Of a DNA stretch of 64,000 bases, positions 41,004 to 51,358 are shown piece by piece. The notes beneath the pieces were generated by a model that saw only the letters and a list, made by a program, of their open reading frames with translations, was not told the origin of the DNA and did not search any database. Where the stretch lies: the NCBI RefSeq assembly GCF_009712225.1, contig NZ_WASP01000005.1, forward strand, positions 91,136-155,135, in the 5' to 3' direction. The translations under genes were made by a program, and so were the position numbers. Numbering within the stretch: the first letter of the stretch is position 1; every line of letters starts with the position of its first letter. The stretch is from Desulfovibrio sp. Lineage in GTDB: Bacteria > Desulfobacterota > Desulfovibrionia > Desulfovibrionales > Desulfovibrionaceae.

Positions 41004-41798
41004 ATGCAGCCCGAGATTCTGCTTTTTGACATAGGTAATACATCAATCAAGATTGGGTTGGCCAACGAGCGGCATGTGCTGACCTCGTACACCCTGCGCA
41101 CCGATACCGCCCAGACTGCGGACAATTTTGGCCTTACTCTCCTTACCCTGCTGCAGCATGCTGGCGTTACGGCTTCACAGCTCAAGGCCTGCGTGACCTC
41201 TTCTGTGGCCCCGGGCTTTGACCCGCTTTTGCGCGAGGCTGTGGCCCGCTATGTGGGCTGCCCCCTGCAGCGGGTGGGCAAGGAACTGCCGGTTCCGCTC
41301 GAGAACCGCTACGAACGCCCCGCCGAAGTCGGCGCAGACCGGCTGGTGGGCGCGTATGCTGCCCGCCGCATGTACCCGGAAACTCCCTCGCTGCTCGTGG
41401 TTGATTTTGGCACTGCCGTGACCATCGACTGCGTCAGCGGTGATGCCTATATGGGCGGTCTCATTTTTCCCGGTCCCCGCACGGCCCTCACCGCTCTTTC
41501 GCGCGAGGCCGCCAAGCTGCCCAGGGTCAACCTGGACGTACGCGCCGATGAACCCACGCCGGGGCGCAACACCACCACCAGCATCCAGCACGGTCTGGTT
41601 TTTGGTTTTGCCTGTATGGTCGAGGGTCTTACCCAAAGGCTCAAAAGGCAGATGTCCGGCCCGGTCAAGGTGCTTGGCACGGGTGGTTTTTCCGCTTCCA
41701 TAGCGCGGGTCAGCCCCGTGTTTGATCAGGTGCTGCCCATGCTGCTTCTTGATGGCCTGCGCAGGCTGCACTATGAAGAACGCGGCGCGGTGGAATAA
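41004..41798 (+). CDS. coaX: Type III pantothenate kinase
   Basis: CoaX phosphorylates pantothenate, the first step of coenzyme A synthesis. The 264-residue ASKHA-fold protein has the N-terminal phosphate loop LFDIGNTSIKIG, the ERPAEVGADRLVGAYAA segment with the catalytic Asp, and VVDFGTAVTIDCV. A potassium-binding and substrate region GGLIFPGP follows. The type III form explains the lack of a P-loop. GGAGG lies upstream of the ATG. Confidence 0.96.
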   Translation: MQPEILLFDIGNTSIKIGLANERHVLTSYTLRTDTAQTADNFGLTLLTLLQHAGVTASQLKACVTSSVAPGFDPLLREAVARYVGCPLQRVGKELPVPLENRYERPAEVGADRLVGAYAARRMYPETPSLLVVDFGTAVTIDCVSGDAYMGGLIFPGPRTALTALSREAAKLPRVNLDVRADEPTPGRNTTTSIQHGLVFGFACMVEGLTQRLKRQMSGPVKVLGTGGFSASIARVSPVFDQVLPMLLLDGLRRLHYEERGAVE

Positions 41799-41972
41799 CG
41801 CCGTGCTGCCCCTGCAGCGTCCGTTTGCCAGCGCCTCTGGCGCAGTTCCGGGTTTGCCCGTTGGGCCCGGAGATCTGTTTTACGGGCCTGCCTTTTCTGA
41901 CCGTACTTTCCTCCGTCGGCCATGCTGACGGTACATATTTCGTAAACAAGCCCGCCAGGGCAAAAGGAGTAG

Positions 41973-43277
<1,305 letters not shown>

Positions 43278-43294
43278 AATCCACAGGGCCGCAG

Positions 43295-43327
43295 GCCCGG
43301 CCAGTCTGGGCCGGGTTTGCGGGCTTT
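43295..43327 (+). terminator. Likely terminator of eno
   Basis: CCCGGCC and GGCCGGG form a stem around a short loop shortly after the eno stop; a GC-rich stretch and TTTTG follow. Alternative pairings exist, so the exact structure is uncertain. Confidence 0.5.
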
Positions 43328-43395
43328 TGTACCGCTGATCGCGTATGGACCTCCAACCCGCGTGCAACCGCCAATGGAAGTGCGCGGGTTTACCA

Positions 43396-43436
43396 GCGAC
43401 CGCCGCACCGGCCGGGAGCGGCGGTCGCCCTGTTTT
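43396..43436 (+). terminator. Strong GC-rich hairpin between eno and folD
   Basis: GCGACCGCCGC and GCGGCGGTCGC form a perfect 11-base-pair stem around 11 bases, followed by CCTGTTTT. It may be a second terminator for eno or a leader structure for folD, whose ATG is at 43466. Confidence 0.5.
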
Positions 43437-43465
43437 GGGCGCCCATCATACTTTCGGAGCTCATC

Positions 43466-44329
43466 ATGATTTTGATTGACGGCAAAAAAACAGCCGCCGA
43501 TATCCGCGCGGAACTTGGCGCGGAAGTGGCCGCCGCCATCGCCCAGGGGCATCGCGCACCGGGCCTTGCGGTTATTCTTGTGGGCGAAGACCCTGCCTCG
43601 CAGGTCTACGTGCGCAATAAAGAGCGCGCCTGCGCCGAGGCCGGTATTGTTTCCTTTCCCCACCACCTGCCTGCCACAACCACACAGCAGGAACTGCTCG
43701 ACCTCATCCACCAGTGCAATGCCAACCCCAATGTGGACGGCATCTTGCTGCAGCTGCCTCTGCCCAAGGGGCTCGACGCGCAGGAATGCCTGCTGTCCAT
43801 TGATCCTGAAAAGGACGTAGATGGCTTCCACCCTGTAAGCGTAGGGCGGCTTTCGCTCGGTCTGCCGGGCTATGTGTCGTGCACGCCTGCTGGCGTCATG
43901 GAATTGCTGCGCCGCTACGACCTGCCCACCTCTGGCAAGAAAGCCGTGGTTGTGGGTCGCTCCAACATCGTGGGCAAGCCGCTGGCCATGCTGCTGGCCC
44001 GTTCTGGCCGCTTTGGCGATGCCACGGTGACCGTATGCCATTCGCGCACGCCCGACCTTGCCGAGCAGTGCCGTCAGGCCGATTTTCTGTTTCTTGCCAT
44101 GGGCAGGCCCCGCTGCATCACGGGCGACATGGTGCGCGAGGGTGCGGTGGTCATTGATGTGGGTATCAACCGCACGCCCGAAGGCCTGTGCGGCGATGCC
44201 GACTTTGCCAGCGTCAGCCCCAAGGCCCACGCCATTACGCCGGTTCCCGGCGGCGTTGGCCCCATGACCATTGCCATGCTGCTGAGCAATACCGTGCAGT
44301 CGTGGCGCGCGCACAGGGCCGGAGTCTAG
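43466..44329 (+). CDS. folD: Bifunctional methylene-THF dehydrogenase / methenyl-THF cyclohydrolase
   Basis: FolD interconverts 5,10-methylene-, 5,10-methenyl- and 10-formyl-tetrahydrofolate using NADP. The 287-residue protein shows [21 protein letters not shown] with the catalytic Lys, the [10 protein letters not shown] and [10 protein letters not shown] segments, and the cofactor loop [11 protein letters not shown]. The C-terminal [12 protein letters not shown] signature is present. GGAG precedes the ATG. Its 10-formyl-THF also feeds purF-pathway purine synthesis and fmt, whose genes lie elsewhere in this window. Confidence 0.98.
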   Translation: MILIDGKKTAADIRAELGAEVAAAIAQGHRAPGLAVILVGEDPASQVYVRNKERACAEAGIVSFPHHLPATTTQQELLDLIHQCNANPNVDGILLQLPLPKGLDAQECLLSIDPEKDVDGFHPVSVGRLSLGLPGYVSCTPAGVMELLRRYDLPTSGKKAVVVGRSNIVGKPLAMLLARSGRFGDATVTVCHSRTPDLAEQCRQADFLFLAMGRPRCITGDMVREGAVVIDVGINRTPEGLCGDADFASVSPKAHAITPVPGGVGPMTIAMLLSNTVQSWRAHRAGV

Positions 44330-44350
44330 CAACACAACAAGGAGAACCGG

Positions 44351-44791
44351 ATGGAATTCAAAGAGGCTGTCAAAATCTGCCTGACCAAAAAGTACTGCTG
44401 CCTCAAGGGCCGGGCCTCAAGGTCTGAATTCTGGTGGTTTTGCCTGTTTACGTTTATATTGAACCTGATTGTGGCCTTGCTGGGCTCGTTGTTGCCAGCG
44501 CTGGGTTCCATTGTGAGCGCCGTGCAGGCCCTGTGGCTGCTGCTGCCCACAGTGGGGGTTACCACGCGCAGGCTGCACGACCGCAACCTTTCGGGCTGGT
44601 GGCAGCTGCTGCCGCTGGTTGCTGCCTTGCCGGTCATCATTGCCGTGGCACTTGACGCCGACTGGCTGCTGATGCTGGCTGGTTGCGCTGCGGCTCTGAC
44701 AAGCCTTGGGCTTCTGGTGGTTTACGCGCTCAAGGGCACTAGCGGCCACAACCGCTTCGGGCCTGACCCCCTTGACGGGGCCGGGGTCTGA
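44351..44791 (+). CDS. DUF805-family inner membrane protein
   Basis: This 146-residue protein starts with the family signature: a short soluble segment, then GRASRSEFWWFCLF leading into the first membrane helix. Further helices are at about 50-65, 88-105 and 108-128. RRLHDRNLSGWWQLL between helices is the hallmark of DUF805 proteins. Their function is unknown. AAGGAG precedes the ATG 21 bases after the folD stop, so it is probably co-transcribed with folD. Confidence 0.9.
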   Translation: MEFKEAVKICLTKKYCCLKGRASRSEFWWFCLFTFILNLIVALLGSLLPALGSIVSAVQALWLLLPTVGVTTRRLHDRNLSGWWQLLPLVAALPVIIAVALDADWLLMLAGCAAALTSLGLLVVYALKGTSGHNRFGPDPLDGAGV

Positions 44792-44931
44792 GGGGCAACA
44801 TAAAAAGTTACACCGCCGTCCGGCGGAAACAGGCGAAAATCCGCGCCGCTGGCCCATTTCAGGCCATCTTGCCAGACGTTTGGCTATAGCGTATGGCCCG
44901 GTCATCATCTGCCATTATTGAGAGGGCAACT

Positions 44932-46011
44932 ATGTATCGCAACGCGAAAAATGTCGGTTATTATATGATTGGTTCGGGTAGTCTTACCCAGCTTGGCGAT
45001 TTGCTTGGCGCGCGTCGCGCCGCAGTGAATGGCCCCGCCGTGTTTTTTGTGGATAAATTTTTTGAAGGCAAGGATCTGCTTGCCAAGCTGCCTGTGGAAA
45101 ACAAGGACATGGTGCTCTATGTGGATACCGCCGACGAACCCACCACAGACAGCGTGGACGGCTATACCGATCAGGTAAAGGCCTTCCTCAACGGCGCGAC
45201 CCCCTGCGCCCTGCTGGCCTTTGGCGGCGGTTGCGTGCTTGATACCTGCAAGTGCGTGGGTAACCTGCTGACCAACCCCGGCAAGGCCGAAAACTATCAG
45301 GGCTGGGAGCTGGTCAAAAATCCCGCCCCCTACAAAATCGCCGTTCCCACCCTTTCGGGTACTGGTTCAGAAACCTCGCGCACGGGCATCATCTGCAACG
45401 AGGCCAAGAACATCAAACTCGGCATGAACAGCGACTACACCATGTTCGAGCAGGTGCTGCTCGACCCTGACCTGACCGCCAGCGTGCCGCGCAACCAGTA
45501 CTTCTACACCGGCATCGACACCTACATGCACTGCTTTGAGAGCATCACCGGCTCTTACCGCAACGTGGTGGTCGATTCGCTGGCTGAAAAGGCCATTGAC
45601 CTCAGCAAGCAGGTTTACCTTTCCAGCGACATGATGAGCGACGAAAACCGCGAAAAGCTCATGATCGCCTCCTTCCTTGGCGGCATGGCTGCCGGTTTTG
45701 TGGGCGTGGTGCATCCTATCTCGGCAGGCCTCAGCATGGTGCTGCACATGCACCACGGCATTGCCAACTGCTACGCCCTCTCCGTGCTTGAAGACATCTA
45801 CCCCGATGAATACAAAGACTTTATGGTCATGATGGAACGTCAGGGCATCGATCTGCCCAAGGGCATCTGCAAGGGTCTTACCGATGCGCAGTACGACGCC
45901 CTTTACGGTGCCAGCATTGTGCACGAAAAGCCGCTTTCCAACCGCCTTGGCCCGGATTTCAAAAAAATCCTTACCAAGGAAAACGTTATCGAGCGCTTCC
46001 TGCGCATGTAA
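44932..46011 (+). CDS. KdnB-like iron-containing alcohol dehydrogenase (sugar-acid 8-oxidase candidate)
   Basis: This 359-residue protein belongs to the iron-containing (group III) alcohol dehydrogenases. It has the NAD loop FGGGCVLDTCK and the TLSGTGSETS motif. Metal ligands can be placed at the Asp and His of GIDTYMHCFES, the His of GVVHPISAG and the His of MHHGIAN. The N-terminus (FKN-type YRNAKNVGYYMIGSGSL) and the NYQGWELVKNP segment resemble KdnB, which oxidises C8 of Kdo before amination in Shewanella. A DegT aminotransferase follows directly, which supports that role, but the true substrate is unproved. GAGGG precedes the ATG at 44932. Confidence 0.8.
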   Translation: MYRNAKNVGYYMIGSGSLTQLGDLLGARRAAVNGPAVFFVDKFFEGKDLLAKLPVENKDMVLYVDTADEPTTDSVDGYTDQVKAFLNGATPCALLAFGGGCVLDTCKCVGNLLTNPGKAENYQGWELVKNPAPYKIAVPTLSGTGSETSRTGIICNEAKNIKLGMNSDYTMFEQVLLDPDLTASVPRNQYFYTGIDTYMHCFESITGSYRNVVVDSLAEKAIDLSKQVYLSSDMMSDENREKLMIASFLGGMAAGFVGVVHPISAGLSMVLHMHHGIANCYALSVLEDIYPDEYKDFMVMMERQGIDLPKGICKGLTDAQYDALYGASIVHEKPLSNRLGPDFKKILTKENVIERFLRM

Positions 46012-46061
46012 CAGGCCGCTGCGCCACGAGCGCACGCGCCTGGAGTGATAACCGAATATTG

Positions 46062-46088
46062 TGCGCCGCCGGGCTTTCCGGCGGCGCA
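46062..46088 (+). repeat. Strong intercistronic stem-loop before the aminotransferase gene
   Basis: GCGCCGCCGG and CCGGCGGCGC form a perfect 10-base-pair stem around five bases, ending six bases before the AAGGAG ribosome binding site. There is no T-run, so it is more likely an mRNA-stability or translation element than a terminator. Confidence 0.45.
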
Positions 46089-46107
46089 TTTGCCACAAGG
46101 AGTCCGC

Positions 46108-47295
46108 ATGGACATTAAAGTAAATTTCAGTGGCCGTGCCATCCGCTATACGGAAGAAGAAATTGCGGTGGTTGTGGATGTCATGCGCAATGCCGACACG
46201 CTCACCCAGGGCGTGCACATGCGCGATTTTGAAAGCAAGTTTGCCGCCTATCAGGGCGTGGCCCCTGGCAGCTGCTTTGTGACCATGAACGGCGTTTCGG
46301 CGCTGGAGCTTTCTGCCCAGCTGTGCCGTTTCAAGCCCGGTGACGAAGTGGTCATGCCCTCGCACACCTTTACGGCCTCTGCCTACCCCTACATCAAAAA
46401 GGGCGCTACGATGGTCTGGGCCGACGTAGACCTGCTGACCCGCGTCGTCACTGCCGAAACCATCGAAAAAGCCATTACGCCCCGCACCAGGGCCGTTGTG
46501 GTGGTGCATCTCTATGGCTACGTGGCCGACATGACCGCCATCGCCGCCCTGTGCAAGGAACGCGGCCTGATCCTCATTGAGGACGCGGCTCAGGCCATCG
46601 GCTCTGTGGTTGACGGCAAAAAGGCTGGCAGCTTTGGTGATATGTCCATTTTTTCGTTCCATTCGCACAAGAACCTCACCACCCTTGGTGAAGGCGGCAT
46701 GCTCTATGTGCGCGACCCCAAGCTGGCGGCCCTTGTGCCCACCCTGCGCCACAACGGCCACTGCGGCTTTGACTATGAGCGCCCCGATTACTGGAAGCCC
46801 GCCATGGGCAACGTTGACCTGCCCATGCTGGATGGCGAGCCCATGCAGCCCAACAACTACTGCCTTGGCGAAGTGGAATGCGCCCTTGGGGCAAAGCTGC
46901 TTGAGCGCATCGACAGCATCAACGACGAAAAGCGCGCCCGCGCCTTGCGCTTCATCGACGCTCTGGCAGACTTTCCCGAGCTGGAATTCCACCGCGTGGA
47001 TTCACCCCGCCACAACTATCACCTGCTGGCCGCGCGTATGACCACGGGCGTTGAGGCGCGTGACCGTTTTATACGAACCATGTTCAATGAAAAAGGCGTG
47101 AAGTGCGTGGTGCAGTATATTCCGCTGGACCGCTACGACTACTACCGCCGCCTTGGCATGGGTACGGCCAACTGCCCCAATGCCGACACCTTCTTTGACT
47201 CCATGATCTCCTTCCCCTTCCAGCACTGGCTGACCGAGGAAGAATTTGACTACATGCTGACCTCCACCCGCGAGGTTCTGGCCAGCCTGCGCTAG
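46108..47295 (+). CDS. DegT/DnrJ/EryC1-family sugar aminotransferase
   Basis: This 395-residue PLP enzyme has the family's ExxxLTQGVHMRDFE start, the cofactor-binding EDAAQAIGS segment and SFHSHKNLTTLGEGG with the Schiff-base lysine. These enzymes transaminate keto- or aldehydo-sugars using glutamate. Following a KdnB-like oxidase, it would aminate the carbonyl that enzyme makes, in the role of KdnA, although it is not obviously a close KdnA homologue. AAGGAG lies seven bases before the ATG. Confidence 0.9.
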   Translation: MDIKVNFSGRAIRYTEEEIAVVVDVMRNADTLTQGVHMRDFESKFAAYQGVAPGSCFVTMNGVSALELSAQLCRFKPGDEVVMPSHTFTASAYPYIKKGATMVWADVDLLTRVVTAETIEKAITPRTRAVVVVHLYGYVADMTAIAALCKERGLILIEDAAQAIGSVVDGKKAGSFGDMSIFSFHSHKNLTTLGEGGMLYVRDPKLAALVPTLRHNGHCGFDYERPDYWKPAMGNVDLPMLDGEPMQPNNYCLGEVECALGAKLLERIDSINDEKRARALRFIDALADFPELEFHRVDSPRHNYHLLAARMTTGVEARDRFIRTMFNEKGVKCVVQYIPLDRYDYYRRLGMGTANCPNADTFFDSMISFPFQHWLTEEEFDYMLTSTREVLASLR

Positions 47296-47306
47296 CGCCT
47301 GTTATG

Positions 47307-47343
47307 CCCCGGGCCGCACCGGTACTGCCGGTGTAGCCCGGGG
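47307..47343 (+). repeat. Compound stem-loop before the synthetase fusion gene
   Basis: CCCCGGGC and GCCCGGGG form the outer stem and ACCGG and CCGGT an inner stem. Only TTT follows. It lies between two genes of one cluster, so it may attenuate or stabilise rather than terminate. Confidence 0.45.
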
Positions 47344-47390
47344 TTTGCGTACCCTGCCCTGTTCCCTTTCCGCACAGTAGAGAACAAAAC

Positions 47391-49058
47391 GTGAAAGAAC
47401 GCTGCATCGTCATACCTGCCATCAAAAAAAACGCCGTCATTCCTGACCAGCTGGTTAAAAAGCTGGCAGGGGTTACGCTTGTTGAAAGGGCCATCAACAC
47501 CGCGCGCAGCGTGCTGCCCGGTGAAGACATCATGGTGCTGACCGACAGCCAGGAAATTGCGCTCATCTGTGAGCGCGCGGGTGTGCGTCACCACTGGAAC
47601 AAGGATCTGCGCTTCACGAGCCTTGATATTGTTACCGAAATGCGCGGTCTGCTCACCGAGCTTGCGCGCGAGTATGCGCACTGCATGATTTTGCGGGCCT
47701 CGTGCCCCCTGCTGACCTGGGTGGATGTGGAAGACGCCTGGAAGCGCTACCGCGATGCCCATGCCGACAGCCTTGTTACGGTCAAGAGCATGCGTCAGCG
47801 TATCTGGAACGTGCAGGGTGAAGGGCTGGAAAGCCTGCTGGACGAAGGCGCGGGTGAAGGCAGCGAAAAAACCATGGTGGTCGAAAGCCGCGCCCTTATC
47901 ATCCTGCGCATGTCGCTGCTTGAAAAAGCCAACGGCCACACGCTGGGACGTGGCAAGATCGTGCCCTATTTTCTCAACGACAGGGCCATTGAAATTCAGG
48001 GCTATCAGGACTGGTGGATTTGCGAACACCTTTTGCAGCGGCGTCATGTGGTCTTTGTGGTGGCTGGCTGCCCGGCCATCGGGATGGGGCACGTGTTTCG
48101 CGCGCTTATGCTGGCCCACGAAATCACCAACCACAAGGTAAGCTTTGTGTGCACGCGCGAGAGCGAGCTTGCCGTAGAAAGCATTGCCCGCAAGGATTAC
48201 AAAATCGTGCGTCAGGGCAACGAGGAACTGGCGGACACTGTGCTGCGCATGCGACCTGATCTGGTGGTTAACGATATTCTCAACACCACCTCTGCCTACA
48301 TGGCGCGCCTGACCACGGCGGGCGTGCGCTGCGTGAATTTTGAGGACGAAGGCCCCGGTGCCGACTGGGCGCGTCTGGTGGTCAATGCCCTGTATGAAGA
48401 CAGGGACAGCAACGAGCGCCTGTGCTACGGGCCAAACTACTTTTGCCTGCGCGACGAATTTCTGGGTGCGGCACGCAATCCCTTCCGGCCAGAGCTCAAG
48501 ACCGTGCTCATTACCTTTGGCGGTACAGATCTCAACGACTGTTCGCGCCGGGTGCTCGATATCATTGAGCCCATCTGTCGGGCCTACGGCATTGCCATCC
48601 GTCTGGTGGCGGGGCCGGGTTATGCGCACAAAGACGCCATGGAAGCGCACCTTGCCAAACTGGACAACCCGCTTGTGCAGTTTACCTGGGCCACCAACGT
48701 CATGAGCCGCATGATGGAAGGGGCCGACCTTGCCATCTGTTCCGCCGGGCGCACTGTGTACGAGCTGACCCACATGCGCATTCCCTCCATGGTGCTGGCC
48801 CACCATGAGCGCGAGGCGCGCCACACCTTTGCCCGTCCCCGCAACGGGTTTGCCTTTGTGGGCATCATGGACAGGGTGAGCGATGCCAAGATCCGGAATG
48901 TTTTTCTGGCCATGCTCAAGAATTCCCGGCGGCAGCGCTTCTGGGAAAGGCAGAATGCCCTTGATTTTACGGCCAACAAGGCGCGCGTGGTGGGCCTGAT
49001 GCAGAACATTCTGCAAGAAGGCTCAGCCAGCCCACAGGCGGAATCTGCCGCGCCGTAA
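47391..49058 (+). CDS. Fusion of a CMP-sugar-synthetase-like domain and a PseG-like GT-B domain
   Basis: This 555-residue protein has two parts. Residues 1-215 follow the fold of CMP-Kdo/CMP-sialate synthetases: IPA start, LRASCPLLTW, and the end segment AIEIQGYQDWW. The nucleotide loop is odd: it reads IPAIKKNAVIPDQLVKK, lacking the usual IPARxxSxRLPxK residues. Residues 218-550 resemble PseG, a GT-B hydrolase that removes UDP in pseudaminic-acid synthesis, with GIGMGHVFRALMLA-type loop (GMGH at 231-234) and CSAGRTVYEL later. The start is a GTG with a weak ribosome binding site. It may activate or assemble the amino sugar made by the two preceding genes. Confidence 0.8.
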   Translation: MKERCIVIPAIKKNAVIPDQLVKKLAGVTLVERAINTARSVLPGEDIMVLTDSQEIALICERAGVRHHWNKDLRFTSLDIVTEMRGLLTELAREYAHCMILRASCPLLTWVDVEDAWKRYRDAHADSLVTVKSMRQRIWNVQGEGLESLLDEGAGEGSEKTMVVESRALIILRMSLLEKANGHTLGRGKIVPYFLNDRAIEIQGYQDWWICEHLLQRRHVVFVVAGCPAIGMGHVFRALMLAHEITNHKVSFVCTRESELAVESIARKDYKIVRQGNEELADTVLRMRPDLVVNDILNTTSAYMARLTTAGVRCVNFEDEGPGADWARLVVNALYEDRDSNERLCYGPNYFCLRDEFLGAARNPFRPELKTVLITFGGTDLNDCSRRVLDIIEPICRAYGIAIRLVAGPGYAHKDAMEAHLAKLDNPLVQFTWATNVMSRMMEGADLAICSAGRTVYELTHMRIPSMVLAHHEREARHTFARPRNGFAFVGIMDRVSDAKIRNVFLAMLKNSRRQRFWERQNALDFTANKARVVGLMQNILQEGSASPQAESAAP

Positions 49059-49092
49059 CCGCTCCACGTTCAACAGTCAGAAAGGATCGCCC

Positions 49093-49779
49093 ATGCCCAA
49101 GACCGGCAAGGTTATAGCCATTATTCAGGCCCGCCTCGGCTCCACGCGGCTTCCCATGAAATCTTTGCTCTGCCTGCGTGATGTGCCCGTTATCGACTGG
49201 GTTACGCGTCGGCTTGCCCAGGCGGCAAAGCTCGACGGCATCATGGTGGCCGTGCCCGATACCCCGCTTGATCTCGTGCTGCTCGACCACCTGAAAAGAC
49301 GTGGCGTGCCCTGCGTGGCCGGGTCGGAGGACGACGTGCTGGCCCGTTTCTGTCTGGCGGCCCGCACGGCCGACGCCGGGCGTGTGGTGCGCGTGTGCGC
49401 CGATAACCCCCTTATCTGGGGTGGGGCCATTGACCGGCTGGTGGATTTTTATGATCAGGGCAATTGGGATTACGCGTACAACCATATTCCGCGCAACAAC
49501 CTGTGGCCTGACGGCCTTGGGGCAGAGATTCTCTCTCGCGAACTGCTGGACGAACTGGACGCAAGGGCCACCCAGACCTCGCAGCGCGAGCACTGCCTCA
49601 ACTACATATGGGACAATGCCACCAGTTTTAAAATAGGCACGTTTGACCCAGAAGAAGACTGGCTACGCCGTCCCGACCTCAAGCTGGACATGGACAGGCC
49701 CGACGACTTCTGCCGTCTGGCGCTCAAGCCCATCACGCCCGAGATGGACGCTAGGGAAATAGTGCGGGTTTTCGGCTAG
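49093..49779 (+). CDS. SpsF-like nucleotidyltransferase (cytidylyltransferase family)
   Basis: This 228-residue protein has the canonical nucleotide loop AIIQARLGSTRLPMKSL and the DNPLIWGGAID metal region. The overall length fits the SpsF/NeuA-type cytidylyltransferases of surface-polysaccharide synthesis. In contrast to the preceding fusion protein its loop is intact, so it may be the working CMP-sugar synthetase of the cluster. AAAGGA lies upstream of the ATG. It is the last gene before a terminator. Confidence 0.85.
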   Translation: MPKTGKVIAIIQARLGSTRLPMKSLLCLRDVPVIDWVTRRLAQAAKLDGIMVAVPDTPLDLVLLDHLKRRGVPCVAGSEDDVLARFCLAARTADAGRVVRVCADNPLIWGGAIDRLVDFYDQGNWDYAYNHIPRNNLWPDGLGAEILSRELLDELDARATQTSQREHCLNYIWDNATSFKIGTFDPEEDWLRRPDLKLDMDRPDDFCRLALKPITPEMDAREIVRVFG

Positions 49780-49800
49780 AACCGTTACGTAACAGCTTTG

Positions 49801-49859
49801 GCCCCCCATGTGCTTTTTTTGTCCTTAATACGGGCAAGGAGGCGCGTGGGGGGCTTTTG
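49801..49859 (+). terminator. Terminator of the sugar-activation cluster
   Basis: GCCCCCC pairs with GGGGGGC across a long loop and is followed by TTTTG, 21 bases past the last gene. Confidence 0.6.
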
Positions 49860-49868
49860 TATGCCGAG

Positions 49869-51284
49869 CTACAGGTAGGGAGAAAATATCCAGCAGGCGG
49901 CGTTGCGCAGCTTTATGAGCAGGGGCATGCTGGACAGATCGTCGTCGGTGATTTCCTTGCCCATGATGATGGCCCTGTCGATGTGGGCGGTGATCTGGTC
50001 GTGCACGTCCGGGTTGAACACTTCCATGTTCAGCTCAAAATTCAGGCGCAGGCTGCGCGCATCCAGATTGGCAGAGCCTATCTGGCAATAATAGCCATCC
50101 ACGGCCAGCAGTTTGGTGTGGGCAAAGGGCGGCGGCTGGTACCACACGCGCACGCCCGATTGCAGCAGGGTGGGCAGCAGGCGGTATTGCGCCCAGTGCA
50201 CGTAAAAAAGATTGTTTTTGGCGGGCAGCACAATGCGCACGTCCACCCCGCGCTGACCAGCCGAACGCAGGGCTGAAACCAGCCCGTGCGATGGCAGGAA
50301 GTAGGGCGTCATGATGCGCACCGAGCGGCGGGCCGCGTTGATCACGGCGCAGTAAATATCGTTGAGGATATCGGCTTCTGAACCTGGGCCGTCCATGATG
50401 ATACGGCAGCGGCTGTCGCCGCGCGGCAGGGTGGTTGTGGCCGGCAGGGGCGTGTAACTGTTTGTGCAGAAGCCCCAGTTGAGCAGAAAGGCCCGGCGCA
50501 GCTGGTCCACAATGGGGCCTTCGCACCTGAAGTGCATGTCCTGCACGTACTTTGTCTTGCCTGCGGCCAGATTGTCGTCGGCAATGTTCATGCCGCCGGT
50601 AAAGGCCACGCTGTCGCACACCAGCATTTTGCGGTGGTTGCGCAGGTTAATGCTGAAATTGGGCGGGAACAGGCGCGGCGGCAGAAACTGGGTGACCTGA
50701 ACGCCCCGTTGCGCAAGCTTTTTCCACGGTTTGCGCAGCGAGTAGAGCATGCCGATGCCGTCAACCAGCAGGCGCACGTCCACTCCGCGCTCCGCAGCGC
50801 GGGCCATGGCTTCGCCAAAGGCGGTGGCCACCTGCCCGGCATTGAATATGTAGGTACAGAGAAAAACATGGTCCCTGGCCTTTTCGATGGCCTCGATCAT
50901 GGCAGGGTAGGCCTGATCTCCGTTGCGCAGGGGGCTGATGCTGTTGCCACTGCTCAGATGCTGCTCGGTGAGCACACGGCCAATGTGCTCCATGCGAACA
51001 ATGCTGTCGGGGATGTTTTCTGGCGGAATTTTTGAAAAAGGCGGGTGCGCGTAGTCGGGTTCCAGCGGCTGCTGCCGCCGCATGATGCGGCTGGCCCTGC
51101 TCTCTGCTCTGCTTATGCCAAAACAGGCGTACAGAATGGGCCCCAGAACAGGCAGAAAGAGGGCTGTTACTGTCCAGCCAAGGGCTGCACGGGGGTCATG
51201 CTTGGTCAGCAGGGCATGGCACACCGCAACCCACGACAAAATGTGGGCAACAATCAGACCCACAGTTTCTACAAAAAGCAGCAT
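49869..51284 (-). CDS. cls: Cardiolipin synthase (phospholipase D superfamily)
   Basis: This 471-residue protein has two N-terminal membrane helices (about 1-22 and 33-55) and two HKD motifs, HRKMLVCD and HTKLLAVD. It has the usual length and order of bacterial Cls, which joins two phosphatidylglycerol molecules into cardiolipin. GAGGGG lies upstream of the ATG. It is convergent to the sugar cluster. Confidence 0.96.
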   Translation of the reverse strand: MLLFVETVGLIVAHILSWVAVCHALLTKHDPRAALGWTVTALFLPVLGPILYACFGISRAESRASRIMRRQQPLEPDYAHPPFSKIPPENIPDSIVRMEHIGRVLTEQHLSSGNSISPLRNGDQAYPAMIEAIEKARDHVFLCTYIFNAGQVATAFGEAMARAAERGVDVRLLVDGIGMLYSLRKPWKKLAQRGVQVTQFLPPRLFPPNFSINLRNHRKMLVCDSVAFTGGMNIADDNLAAGKTKYVQDMHFRCEGPIVDQLRRAFLLNWGFCTNSYTPLPATTTLPRGDSRCRIIMDGPGSEADILNDIYCAVINAARRSVRIMTPYFLPSHGLVSALRSAGQRGVDVRIVLPAKNNLFYVHWAQYRLLPTLLQSGVRVWYQPPPFAHTKLLAVDGYYCQIGSANLDARSLRLNFELNMEVFNPDVHDQITAHIDRAIIMGKEITDDDLSSMPLLIKLRNAACWIFSPYL

Positions 51285-51358
51285 TTCTGCCCCTCAGTGA
51301 GTGCGCGTCAGCAGTAAGTCCGCACTGTTACATGCGTGCCAGCACCCTTGCGTGCGCC

